NCBI RefSeq assembly: GCF_001424665.1
Contig: NZ_LMQS01000003.1
Span: 357,189-421,188, forward strand
Length of the DNA: 64,000 nt
Source: Methylophilus sp. Leaf416
Lineage (GTDB): Bacteria; Pseudomonadota; Gammaproteobacteria; Burkholderiales; Methylophilaceae
Direction: 5' to 3'
Positions 16,601 to 24,728 of the stretch are shown here, piece after piece (the first letter of the stretch is position 1; every line of letters begins with the position of its first letter). Both the position numbers and the translations under genes were made by a program. Below the pieces are notes generated by a model. It did not search any database and was not told the DNA's origin. It saw only the letters and a list, made by a program, of their open reading frames with translations.

Positions 16601-17347
16601 ATGATTCTGGTCATTGCCCGCAAAGAACTGCGCAGTCTATTCGCCACCCCGATGGGCTGGCTGGTGCTGGCTATTTTCCAGGCCATTGTCGGCACTTATT
16701 ACAGCCTGAGTTTTAACCAGTATTTTGAAATCATGCAGAGCGCACAATGGCAGGTGCAACGGATTGGCATCACGCAATTTATGGCAGAAGGTGTATTTGG
16801 CGTGGCGGCGATATTGATGCTATTTGTCGTACCGCTGGTGAGCATGAAATTGATCAGTGAAGAGCGCAAAAACCAAACCATGGCTTTGCTGATTAGCTCG
16901 CCATTATCAATGAGCGAGTTGATTCTGGGCAAGTTGCTGGGCATCGTCAGTTATCTGAGCCTGCTGATTGTGACGATGGTGCTAATGATTGCCATGATGT
17001 TGCCATGGGCTGAAATAGATATCCCATATCTGCTCACGCACGCGCTCGGGTTATGGCTGTTAGTGGTCGCCAGCAGTGCGCTTGGCCTGTATGTCTCCTG
17101 CCTGACCGCCAACCCGATTCTGGCGGCATTTGGTAGCCTGTCGGCGCTCACCATCTGCCTGTTGCTGGACAAGTTTTTTGCAGATAATAACCAGGTGCTG
17201 TTTCACGACTTTTCACTGATGCAGCATTACCGCCAGTTTGCGCTAGGCATGTTGAATAGTTTCGACGTGTTATTTTTTGTACTGTTCTCGACGTTTTTTG
17301 TGCTGTTATCTATCCGTCGTTTAGATGCTGATCGACTGTATGGCTAA
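16601..17347 (+). CDS. ABC-2 type transporter permease
   Basis: 248 residues from the ATG at 16601, 22 bases after the response regulator. It begins MILVIARKELRSLFATPMGW, the usual ABC-2/NosY/GldF amphipathic start, and has six hydrophobic segments, with the coupling motif LISEERKNQTMALLISSPLS between the second and third. It would pair with the GldG-like protein that overlaps its stop. No ATP-binding subunit is encoded here, so the ATPase must come from elsewhere. Confidence 0.85.
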   Translation: MILVIARKELRSLFATPMGWLVLAIFQAIVGTYYSLSFNQYFEIMQSAQWQVQRIGITQFMAEGVFGVAAILMLFVVPLVSMKLISEERKNQTMALLISSPLSMSELILGKLLGIVSYLSLLIVTMVLMIAMMLPWAEIDIPYLLTHALGLWLLVVASSALGLYVSCLTANPILAAFGSLSALTICLLLDKFFADNNQVLFHDFSLMQHYRQFALGMLNSFDVLFFVLFSTFFVLLSIRRLDADRLYG

Positions 17348-18770
17348 TTCATCCAGACTATCCAAAACCAGGCAATCCCTGACGCAGGCATGGCAGCATC
17401 GTCTTGTGGTGCCGGGATTACTACTGCTAACCCTGGCGCTGGGCATATTGGCCTGGCATTTTAATATCATTACCGATCACACCAACAATCGCCGCAACAC
17501 GCTTTCCAAAGAAAGTATCGAGGTGTTGCAAGCATTGCCAGGAACGATAGAAATCAGTGCTTTTTGCAGCAATAGCCCTTACAAAGGCCGCTATTTCAGG
17601 AAATCGATTCTGGCGCTGGTACAACGCTACCAGCATGTTCACCATGCTATGCATCTGCAGTTTATTGACCCTTCCATTTCGCCGAGATTGGCGCGCGAGC
17701 ATCAGGTCAAAAAAGAAGGCGAAATGATCATCCGCTATCGCGGGCAACTAAAGCGCATGTACCTGCCATACACCGAAGAAGCTTTTACCAATGTGCTGTT
17801 GCAACTACAACATGGCGAGCGTGCGCCATTGTTATTCTCCACCGGGTTTGGCGAAACGGCATTGGATAATGAAGCAGCCAATGGTGCCAGTCATCTGGCA
17901 GAGGCGATGCGTGCTGCCGGATTGCAGGTAATCAGCAGCACTGGTTTTGAACACGATTCAACGTTAGAAACAAATCTGGCAACAAAAAATTTTCCTATAA
18001 AAAAACTGCCGACACTGGTGCTCGCTGGCGCGACACATCCCTACACACCGGTTCAGGTCAAAGCTATTCAATCCCATATCAGTAAAGGCGGCAGCCTGAT
18101 TTGGCTGGTAGATAATCCATCCACACAGGGCCTGGCCTCTTTAGCAGAAAGCCTGGCACTTAATATCAGTGAAGGCATGGTGATAGATCCCGCCAACAGG
18201 CAGTTCGATATCCCCTTGCATGCCTTAAGTACGCAACGCTATTCCGGGCAAGGGCCAACACAGGAGTTTGCCCTGCGCACATTTTTTGACCAGGCACATG
18301 CCATCGTGCGCTATCGTCAGCCAGAAGACTCATGGCGTACCTTGCCACTGGTTGCGGCGGCAGAACGTGGTTGGACGAGCAAGACCTATCATCCTGAACA
18401 GCCCAAAAAGTTACCTGCTTTTAACTCGGAAACAGATAGCCAGGGCCCAGCAACCATTGCCCTGGCCCTGGAAAAAACGCGCCCCTCAGGCGAGCTGCAA
18501 AGAATTATGGTGATAGGCAGCGCGGGATTTTTTAGCAATGCGCAGCAGCAAAGAGGTGGCAATCTCGCATTTACCATGCAGAGCTTGCAATGGGTCGTGA
18601 ATAACCAACCCAGCATCACCCTGCCTGTAGCACCGTTGCGCGATAGCATCATTTTGCTACCGTCTCAACAAACCTGGTTAATGATCCTGTTTAACGGTTT
18701 CCAGTTTGGCCTGCCGGCAGTGTTATTCCTGGCAGGCTGGCTCACCTGGCGCAGGAAGCATCAGCACTAG
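17340..18770 (+). CDS. GldG-like ABC transporter auxiliary protein
   Basis: 476 residues from the ATG at 17340, overlapping the permease stop by 8 bases. One N-terminal membrane helix (LVVPGLLLLTLALGILAWHF) is followed by a large extracytoplasmic part with RRNTLSKESIEVLQALPGTIEISAF, the hallmark of the GldG/ABC_transp_aux family, and SLIWLVDNPS in a GATase-like fold. A C-terminal membrane helix (LMILFNGFQFGLPAVLFLAGWLTW) closes it. Together with the permease it makes a GldFG-like half-transporter of unknown substrate. Confidence 0.85.
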   Translation: MANSSRLSKTRQSLTQAWQHRLVVPGLLLLTLALGILAWHFNIITDHTNNRRNTLSKESIEVLQALPGTIEISAFCSNSPYKGRYFRKSILALVQRYQHVHHAMHLQFIDPSISPRLAREHQVKKEGEMIIRYRGQLKRMYLPYTEEAFTNVLLQLQHGERAPLLFSTGFGETALDNEAANGASHLAEAMRAAGLQVISSTGFEHDSTLETNLATKNFPIKKLPTLVLAGATHPYTPVQVKAIQSHISKGGSLIWLVDNPSTQGLASLAESLALNISEGMVIDPANRQFDIPLHALSTQRYSGQGPTQEFALRTFFDQAHAIVRYRQPEDSWRTLPLVAAAERGWTSKTYHPEQPKKLPAFNSETDSQGPATIALALEKTRPSGELQRIMVIGSAGFFSNAQQQRGGNLAFTMQSLQWVVNNQPSITLPVAPLRDSIILLPSQQTWLMILFNGFQFGLPAVLFLAGWLTWRRKHQH

Positions 18771-18926
18771 CTTTTGCTATGAATTACTGTGGCAACAAAT
18801 ATCTTGATGCACAGTAAAACTTCCGCAATATGCATACGGTCATTTTCACACTGGGAAAGCCAGTAATTCTGGTTTATAACTCTAGTTTGTTAAGCACCTA
18901 TCTTAACCAAGCGCCCTCACAAAGAA

Positions 18927-18951
18927 AAAGCCCTGGCATAACCAGGGCTTT
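18927..18951 (-). terminator. Intrinsic terminator of the EpsD-type gene (possibly bidirectional)
   Basis: Perfect 10-bp stem AAAGCCCTGG/CCAGGGCTTT with a 5-base loop. On the minus strand it is followed by CTTTTTCTTT, which fits termination of the gene that ends at 18971. It may also stop the plus-strand GldG gene ending at 18770. Confidence 0.85.
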
Positions 18952-18970
18952 AGGCATCAAGTACTATCAG

Positions 18971-19945
18971 TTACAAACCAGACAACCCTTTTTCAATCGC
19001 CTTGTTGTGTGTAGGCTCGGTTGCTGGCTCAGCAGCTGGAGAAGCCACTGGCAACTCAGGTTTCGCAGCAGTTGGGGCAGTCGCTCCAGGCACAGCAGCT
19101 TCACTGTTATTCAATGTCAGTTTTGAGAAATCACCATAGAATTCCACTTTGGCTTCTTTGCGCAGTGCGGCCACTTCATTTTTAATCAGTGTTTGCTGGC
19201 CGGAATTCACCAAGTATTGCTGGATGACCGGTTTGGCTTTTTCAACATCTACAGGCTGTCTGTCGACTTTGGCGAGGAACAAAAGCACCAGCGCATCAGG
19301 TCCTTTGACAATCAGTGTATCGCCGGTTTTAAGCGTATTAAGTTTTTTCAGCAAATCAAGTGGTAACTGTTCAGCTGCTTTTCTGCTGGCATTGGCATTA
19401 AATACATAGTTATTGTCTTTCAGCCATTTACCGAGGTCGTCAGCAGTTTTTGCAGCACTGATACCGGCTTCAATCTCGCTGGAATGCTGATTGCCGTCTT
19501 TAACGACAAATTCCTGAATTACATAGACATTACGCTCACTGAACAGCTCAGGATGGGTATCGTAAAACTTTTTGATATCGTCACTTGAAGGTGCGGCCTG
19601 TTTGGCAGACACTTTTTGCATATAGGCTTGCGCCAGTATCTGCTGTTTGGTAGCCTCAAGCACTTGTAGCACATTCGGGTCGCGATCAAGTTTCGCATCA
19701 ATTGCTTTTTGTTTGAGCAACTCTATGTCTACCATTTGCTGCAAGACTTTTTCTGAAGCTGGTTTAAGTTGCGCCTGGTCGATCTTACCGGCTTTAGACA
19801 GCGCAAAGTTTAGCTGATGCACCGTGATTTCATTTCCATTCACCTTGGCAACCACCTGCGTAGATCCCTTGCCTGCTTCTTCGTGCTTGCTGCATCCTGC
19901 CATCACCAGCATCAAAGCCGGTACGATCAATGCGATTTTTTTCAT
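18971..19945 (-). CDS. epsD: EpsD-family peptidyl-prolyl cis-trans isomerase lipoprotein
   Basis: 324 residues from the ATG at 19945 (AGGG 5 bases upstream). The lipobox is VMAGC with C18. A SurA-N-like domain follows (VNGNEITVHQLNFALSK, IDQAQ), then a parvulin-like PPIase region (DDIKKFYDTHPELFSERN, GDTLIVKGPDALVLLFL), and a low-complexity Ala/Pro tail. This is the layout of EpsD proteins from exopolysaccharide/PEP-CTERM loci. It is last in a run of minus-strand genes that starts with the ExbB fusion. The EpsD name rests on family resemblance and the EpsA-type regulator in the window; the rest of an eps locus is not present. Confidence 0.75.
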   Translation of the reverse strand: MKKIALIVPALMLVMAGCSKHEEAGKGSTQVVAKVNGNEITVHQLNFALSKAGKIDQAQLKPASEKVLQQMVDIELLKQKAIDAKLDRDPNVLQVLEATKQQILAQAYMQKVSAKQAAPSSDDIKKFYDTHPELFSERNVYVIQEFVVKDGNQHSSEIEAGISAAKTADDLGKWLKDNNYVFNANASRKAAEQLPLDLLKKLNTLKTGDTLIVKGPDALVLLFLAKVDRQPVDVEKAKPVIQQYLVNSGQQTLIKNEVAALRKEAKVEFYGDFSKLTLNNSEAAVPGATAPTAAKPELPVASPAAEPATEPTHNKAIEKGLSGL

Positions 19946-20080
19946 TATCACCCTTTAAAATAAATTCGTATTTATTGTGTTTATATTGCTGGCGTACCGG
20001 GCTCTCCCCGCCTACACCTGAGCATCTTCATTTCATCTAAGTATGCTCAATTATTCACAATGCATGTTAACACACTCTTT

Positions 20081-20767
20081 TTACCAGTATTGCCAGTGCC
20101 CGCCAAACACCACCCATGCGCCAAGCACGGCATTGGTAATCATATGGGCCAATACAGGTATCCAGAGCACCTGGAATCGACGGTATAACCAGGCATATAC
20201 CAGTCCTGCCAACAGCCCTGCTAACCAGAGCTGATGTTCAATTGCAAATAATACGCTACTTACCACCACTGCATAAGTACCCACATGGGCTGGTGAGACA
20301 GACATAAACTCGCTATGTTCCAGCCTGCGCATCAAATACGAGCGCCAGAACAATTCCTCTATGATGGGCACAACCAGCGCAGAGCCAGTCCAGCGGCAAA
20401 CCAGCCAGAATATATCGATTCCATTGTGCATGGGCATGGCTTTACCATCACCAGCACTGTAGCCGCCCATCCACTCTGGATAAGGCAATATCCAGATGAC
20501 AAACACCAGCAGTCCACTCAGGATGGCGATGACAACCTGCTGGAAAGTTGGCGTCAGCGAAAACTCAACATAATGGCGATGGTAATAAAGAAGCAAGGCG
20601 ACAGCTGCCAGCGTGCGTAACAGGTAGGTTGGTTGCGTACCCAGCCCTAGCCACGTGAGGCCTAAGGCAAGCAAAGGTTCGCAGGCGAGCAACAGGATAA
20701 AACCGATAAACGGATAAATGCGGGCACGCTCATGCAGCGTAAAAAATGAAAGCAGTCGGGGAAACAT
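20081..20767 (-). CDS. CAAX-type intramembrane protease, PEP-CTERM-associated
   Basis: 228 residues with about eight hydrophobic helices and the Abi/CPBP motifs: EELFWRSYLMRRLE (motif 1), AIEHQLW with its His (motif 2), and LAHMITN (motif 3). The segment GKAMPMHNGIDIFWLVCRW in the middle is typical of the CAAX-like proteins seen with exosortase systems. It may process PEP-CTERM or exosortase-system proteins in the inner membrane; this is inference. It lies between the EpsD-type gene and the coiled-coil gene, on the same strand. Confidence 0.82.
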   Translation of the reverse strand: MFPRLLSFFTLHERARIYPFIGFILLLACEPLLALGLTWLGLGTQPTYLLRTLAAVALLLYYHRHYVEFSLTPTFQQVVIAILSGLLVFVIWILPYPEWMGGYSAGDGKAMPMHNGIDIFWLVCRWTGSALVVPIIEELFWRSYLMRRLEHSEFMSVSPAHVGTYAVVVSSVLFAIEHQLWLAGLLAGLVYAWLYRRFQVLWIPVLAHMITNAVLGAWVVFGGHWQYW

Positions 20768-20779
20768 ACTTTAGCCAAT

Positions 20780-20824
20780 ACTTAAAATAACAGGACGCCG
20801 ACCTGGAAACAGGATCAGGGCGTC
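20780..20824 (-). terminator. Terminator-like hairpin after the coiled-coil gene
   Basis: Outer stem GACGCC/GGCGTC (20794-20799 and 20819-20824) with an inner stem CCTG/CAGG overlaps the stop codon at 20815. On the minus strand TGTTATTTTAAG follows. It may partly separate the ExbB-porin operon from the CAAX-EpsD pair. Confidence 0.5.
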
Positions 20825-21486
20825 GCTATTGTATCAACTTTATTTTCAATCAGTTGCGCCCGTTTATCCTGCAGGATATTTTCCAGCTCAACCCGCTTCA
20901 GTTGGAAGAAAGGTTCAGCACGCATGATTTTCTGGTAAGTGCTGGCATCGGCATACAATCCAATCAGGTCATTGCCATAGGCATACAGTCGGCTGTTTTT
21001 TTCTTCACATGAGACTAATTGCTGGTGAGCAGTGCTGACATTGGCAAGCAGTTTCTTGCGCTGCTGATCATTCACGTCCAGGTCAGATTTGGCCAGCTTA
21101 AGTTGTTGTTCGATGCTCTCAAGGCGTTGCGTTTGTTCAGCGAGTTGCGACTGCAACTGCTGTAATTGAGCGGAAAGCACAGTTTTTTCCTGTGTCAGCT
21201 TCTGTGCCTCAGACTGCAATTGCTGGTTGCGCCGGGTTTGCCCTTGCAACTGTACGGAATGCGAACGCTGAGCACTCTGTGCCTGATTCAGGGCATCTGA
21301 CATACTTTTCTTTTCCTGCTCGAACTGCGTTTGCAAGGCGCTCTTCTCGGCTTCCATATCCTGCTTCATTTTCTGCATCAGAATGTTGGCACGCTTGGCC
21401 GCTTTGTCCTGTTTTTCGGCCGCACAGGCCGGAGTTTGCATAATCGCGAGAAAGACAGCGGTGATTAACAATAAGGTGGATTTCAT
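20815..21486 (-). CDS. Periplasmic coiled-coil protein
   Basis: 223 residues: signal peptide MKSTLLLITAVFLAIMQTPACA, then about 120 residues of Gln/Lys/Glu-rich coiled coil (from AAKRANILMQKMKQDMEAEKS to LAKSDLDVNDQQ), and a short globular end with YAYGNDLIGLYADASTYQKI. A strong AGGAGG precedes the ATG. It starts 8 bases after the porin gene, so the two are co-translated. Coiled-coil periplasmic proteins (DUF3450-like) accompany some TonB/ExbB systems; this may be its counterpart, but the family is not certain. Confidence 0.75.
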   Translation of the reverse strand: MKSTLLLITAVFLAIMQTPACAAEKQDKAAKRANILMQKMKQDMEAEKSALQTQFEQEKKSMSDALNQAQSAQRSHSVQLQGQTRRNQQLQSEAQKLTQEKTVLSAQLQQLQSQLAEQTQRLESIEQQLKLAKSDLDVNDQQRKKLLANVSTAHQQLVSCEEKNSRLYAYGNDLIGLYADASTYQKIMRAEPFFQLKRVELENILQDKRAQLIENKVDTIATP

Positions 21487-21494
21487 ATTACCTC

Positions 21495-23141
21495 CTAGAA
21501 GCGTGCATTCAAGTCAATCAGCAACACATCCACCGAGTATTTCCACGGGTCGTTAGCGGGGTTCAGCAATGAGGTGGGGCTGCTGATAGTATCTGCACTC
21601 ATATAACGTGCGCCGATCCAGGCATTCTTGTCTATGGCATAGTTAGCATACACATACCAGCCCTTGGCATTTGTACCGCCCAGCCTGAAGTTGGAATCGG
21701 TGAAGCCATCCATGACTGCATCGGCCTCCAGGCGTTTATAGCCTAACGATACCTGCCATTCGTGTTTGTTCACGTTCTGTACATAAGGGCCGAGAAAACT
21801 GGTGTTGCCCACATCGATCCTGAAGTTATAACCTTCATTTTCTTCTTTGTACTCATTGCCGGTACGTTGCAGGATCTCGTCCTTGTCAAAACCGATGTTC
21901 TTCACATAATCGCCAGTAAAGGTGACATGCACCGGATCAAAGTTCATCAGGTCGACCTGTGCCATCAGGTTGACCAGTTCGAACTTGGAAGCAAGGCCAA
22001 TGATGGTAGGATCAGTTGCACCCAGGTTATTGGCATTAATATCGAAGGTGTTGTTACCACGCTGCCGCCACTGCGGGGCGGTATCATCATAGTCACGCAA
22101 GCCCAGTGTATTCAGCTGACCTTCAACGTTCTTGAAGTCATGGTAGGCAGCACCCAGTTTGACTGAAGACTTGTTAGGTGCCGTCCACTGGATACCAGCC
22201 TGGGCGGAATACAACCACTTATCCCTGGCTTTATTAATGACAGATGACTCTATTTCTTCAATAGGGAATGCGCCCACTGTACCGAATGCTGACCAGCGCT
22301 CGTTGAATTTTGGGGTGACATGCGCGACAACTCCATCAAATGCCAGGTCAGGATCCCATAACAGGTCGGTATACATAAAAGGGTTAGCAAAACGGCCGCC
22401 TGTCACGCTAGCCCAGTCATTCAGCTTGGCATGCAGGAAGGCTCGATCTAGCGTGAACATGTATTTGCCTTGGGCGATGCCTTCAGTCTGGTTGGGAGTA
22501 ACCGGTGTGGTCTGCTGTCCGGTGACGAACTGCAGGCCGCCGCTCAGCCAGTCGTTGATCTGCATATCCGCAGCCAGGCGCGCACGGATACGGGCACGAC
22601 GACGCTCGTCGGTGGAGTTCAACACATTCATGTTCCGGTTAACATCATTGAGACGGAAGATATCAGTGTTATCTTCTTCAAACTCATCCGCCTGACCCCG
22701 CAAACGGATATCGCCATGGAAGCTGATACGGTCTATCCACTCAGGCACACCCAGGCGTTCACCCGTCTTGTAGTTCAGTTTTTCCATCACGTCATGCTCG
22801 ATTTCCTCACGCATGGCTTGTTTCACGTGCTGCGGAATATATTGCACACGCACGGTCTTTTCATCCATGGCCTTGTTGACTTCATTTTTGACATCATCAC
22901 TCACTTCAGCCTGCTGAGTAGCCTGTTTGGGATCGGCAGCCGCTTTTTGCAGCAAGGCATCCGCTTTCTGCTTGGATAACACGCCTTCCTGCACCAGCAA
23001 TTCAATCAGGTTAGTCGTCGTAGCACGCAGTTGCTCAAGCGACTCGCGTTCGCCCGCATGCGCACTCCCTGTCGCCAGCAAGTGGGTAAACAGCCAAACG
23101 GCAACGGTCGTTCTTTTTAAGGGGGTATTGAGAGTCTGCAT
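21495..23141 (-). CDS. Putative outer-membrane porin
   Basis: 548 residues from the ATG at 23141 (GAGTGAGG upstream); the GTG at 23171 is less likely. The N-terminal signal ends near GSAHA. A short helical region follows (LEQLRATTTNLIELLVQEGVLSKQKADALLQ), then a beta-barrel opening with ISFHGDIRLRGQ and ending in VLLIDLNARF, whose C-terminal Phe is typical of outer-membrane barrels. This is the 'putative porin' family often encoded beside ExbB/ExbD/TonB genes. It follows tonB directly and is presumably its outer-membrane partner. Confidence 0.85.
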   Translation of the reverse strand: MQTLNTPLKRTTVAVWLFTHLLATGSAHAGERESLEQLRATTTNLIELLVQEGVLSKQKADALLQKAAADPKQATQQAEVSDDVKNEVNKAMDEKTVRVQYIPQHVKQAMREEIEHDVMEKLNYKTGERLGVPEWIDRISFHGDIRLRGQADEFEEDNTDIFRLNDVNRNMNVLNSTDERRRARIRARLAADMQINDWLSGGLQFVTGQQTTPVTPNQTEGIAQGKYMFTLDRAFLHAKLNDWASVTGGRFANPFMYTDLLWDPDLAFDGVVAHVTPKFNERWSAFGTVGAFPIEEIESSVINKARDKWLYSAQAGIQWTAPNKSSVKLGAAYHDFKNVEGQLNTLGLRDYDDTAPQWRQRGNNTFDINANNLGATDPTIIGLASKFELVNLMAQVDLMNFDPVHVTFTGDYVKNIGFDKDEILQRTGNEYKEENEGYNFRIDVGNTSFLGPYVQNVNKHEWQVSLGYKRLEADAVMDGFTDSNFRLGGTNAKGWYVYANYAIDKNAWIGARYMSADTISSPTSLLNPANDPWKYSVDVLLIDLNARF

Positions 23142-23193
23142 ATCCTCACTCACAGTGTTTTGGTTTGGCACATTTGTAATGTGTATTCATGAA

Positions 23194-23898
23194 TTAGCCC
23201 ATTTTTTTTGCCGATATCCGCAAGCGGATAGGCATCGGCATATTTTCAGGCGGGCTGTCCTGCATGGCCGGTAAATCATTCAGGGCTTCACGTATCCCTT
23301 GTTCGATTTCTGGCGTGGTATCAGACTGGTCGACAGACAATCTTTCAAATTGGCCGTTAGGTTTCAACCAGACGCTAACCACAATTTTGTATTGGCCCTG
23401 GGTCAGTTTTTTGTCGCGCTCGATGGCACGTTCAATCTGTGATTTAACCAGCCCGGCATACCAGCGGAATTTGACACCTCCATCAGACCCTATCGTCGCT
23501 ACCGCGCCACCTTTGTATTCGTTATTGACAGCGCCAGACTGAAACGGGCTTGGCCCATCACCGGCCGCGCCTTCCATTTTTAAAGTCTCGGCCGGAGGTG
23601 TCTCAGCGGGTTTCGGCTCTGGTTCTTTAGGTGCTTCCTTGGGCTGCTCTTTTGGCGTTTCCTTTGGCGGCTCTTTTGGAGGTGGCGGTGGTGGCGGAGG
23701 CGGAGTATCCGGCAGCAGTTTCACAGTGGTGATCTGCTTTTTATGGGCTGGACCACCACCCAGCAATTTCTTGATGCCATAACCGATGCCCGTCAGAATT
23801 GCCAGGATCAGCAAGGCGATTGCCATGCGGGTGATCCAGACACGCGCAGTTGACACCTGCACCTGGTCAGACGTGACGTTTAAATCTTGCAGATCCAT
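23194..23898 (-). CDS. TonB-like energy transducer
   Basis: 234 residues: an N-terminal inner-membrane helix (VWITRMAIALLILAILTGIGYG), a periplasmic Pro/Glu/Lys-rich spacer with a run of nine prolines and repeated PKE units, and a TonB C-terminal domain (YAGLVKSQIERAIERDKK, VVSVWLKPNGQFERLSV, LPAMQDSPPENMPMPIRLRIS). It couples the inner-membrane proton-motive force, through ExbB/ExbD, to an outer-membrane partner. It lies 3 bases after exbD2 and precedes the porin gene. Confidence 0.92.
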   Translation of the reverse strand: MDLQDLNVTSDQVQVSTARVWITRMAIALLILAILTGIGYGIKKLLGGGPAHKKQITTVKLLPDTPPPPPPPPPKEPPKETPKEQPKEAPKEPEPKPAETPPAETLKMEGAAGDGPSPFQSGAVNNEYKGGAVATIGSDGGVKFRWYAGLVKSQIERAIERDKKLTQGQYKIVVSVWLKPNGQFERLSVDQSDTTPEIEQGIREALNDLPAMQDSPPENMPMPIRLRISAKKMG

Positions 23899-23901
23899 AA
23901 A

Positions 23902-24306
23902 TCAGGTCCCGATCTTGCCCGTGACCAGGCCGACATTTTCAATTTCGAGACGATTGACCAGGTCAATCACTGAAATCACGCCGGCATAAGGTGCCTGTGC
24001 CTGGCCCTTGATCATGATGTTGACCTTGGGGTCCATCGCTTTGGCCTGGTTCAGCTGTGTTTCCAGCTCCGCCATGCTGACACCTACCCCGTTAATGGTC
24101 AGCGTGCCGCCCTGCTGCACCTGCACGATCTTCATATCGTGTTTTTCGGTGCTTGGCTTGTTGGATGGTTTGGGCAGATTCATGGTCAGGCCCTGCACCC
24201 CAGCTGTCGTCATCAGGATAAAAATCACAAGCAGCACATAGGCCAAGTCCAGCATGGGCGTAATGTTGATGGTGTCGTAGGGTTGTGCGTCGTTTTGGAC
24301 TTGCAT
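23902..24306 (-). CDS. exbD: ExbD-like proton channel subunit (second copy)
   Basis: 134 residues: a single N-terminal helix with the essential Asp in ITPMLDLAYVLLVIFILMTT, then a periplasmic domain ending DLVNRLEIENVGLVTGK. It resembles its upstream neighbour, so the operon carries two ExbD paralogues, 2 bases apart. Confidence 0.93.
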   Translation of the reverse strand: MQVQNDAQPYDTINITPMLDLAYVLLVIFILMTTAGVQGLTMNLPKPSNKPSTEKHDMKIVQVQQGGTLTINGVGVSMAELETQLNQAKAMDPKVNIMIKGQAQAPYAGVISVIDLVNRLEIENVGLVTGKIGT

Positions 24307-24308
24307 GC

Positions 24309-24719
24309 TTACTCCACAACCTTCTTAGTCACTAGGCCAACTTCAGTAATATCCAGCCGCTTGCAGATCTCCAGCACTTCAGACACCTTTTCATAATGTG
24401 CAGCCGCATCACCTTTCAGCACTACCGGCAACTCGGGGTTGCTGCCTTTATATTCGGCCAGACGCTGTTCCAGTTGCGCCATATCTACCGGAAAAGCATC
24501 GAGGTAAACGCTGCCGTCACTGGTCACGGTAATGGCACGCATTTGCGGCTTTGCCAATGCAGCAGAGTTCACGGTATGTGGCATGTCAACTTTGACGCCC
24601 TGTACTGACGCGGTGGTCATGATGATAAAAATCACCAGCAAAACATAAGCCAGGTCGAGCATGGGCGTAATGTTGATTTCATCGTAAAGCTGGTTCTCTT
24701 CCTTGACGCCTTCTGACAT
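24309..24719 (-). CDS. exbD: ExbD-like proton channel subunit (first copy)
   Basis: 136 residues with the ExbD transmembrane motif INITPMLDLAYVLLVIFIIMTTASVQG containing the proton-path Asp, and a periplasmic domain ending CKRLDITEVGLVTKK. It starts 9 bases after the ExbB fusion gene. It forms the stator with the ExbB part of that fusion and the second ExbD. Confidence 0.93.
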   Translation of the reverse strand: MSEGVKEENQLYDEINITPMLDLAYVLLVIFIIMTTASVQGVKVDMPHTVNSAALAKPQMRAITVTSDGSVYLDAFPVDMAQLEQRLAEYKGSNPELPVVLKGDAAAHYEKVSEVLEICKRLDITEVGLVTKKVVE

Positions 24720-24728
24720 CGCGCGGCC

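Noticed and set aside
16400..17347. 315-residue version of the ABC-2 permease
   Set aside because: Its first 67 codons lie inside the response regulator in another frame; the ATG at 16601 begins the typical permease N-terminus.
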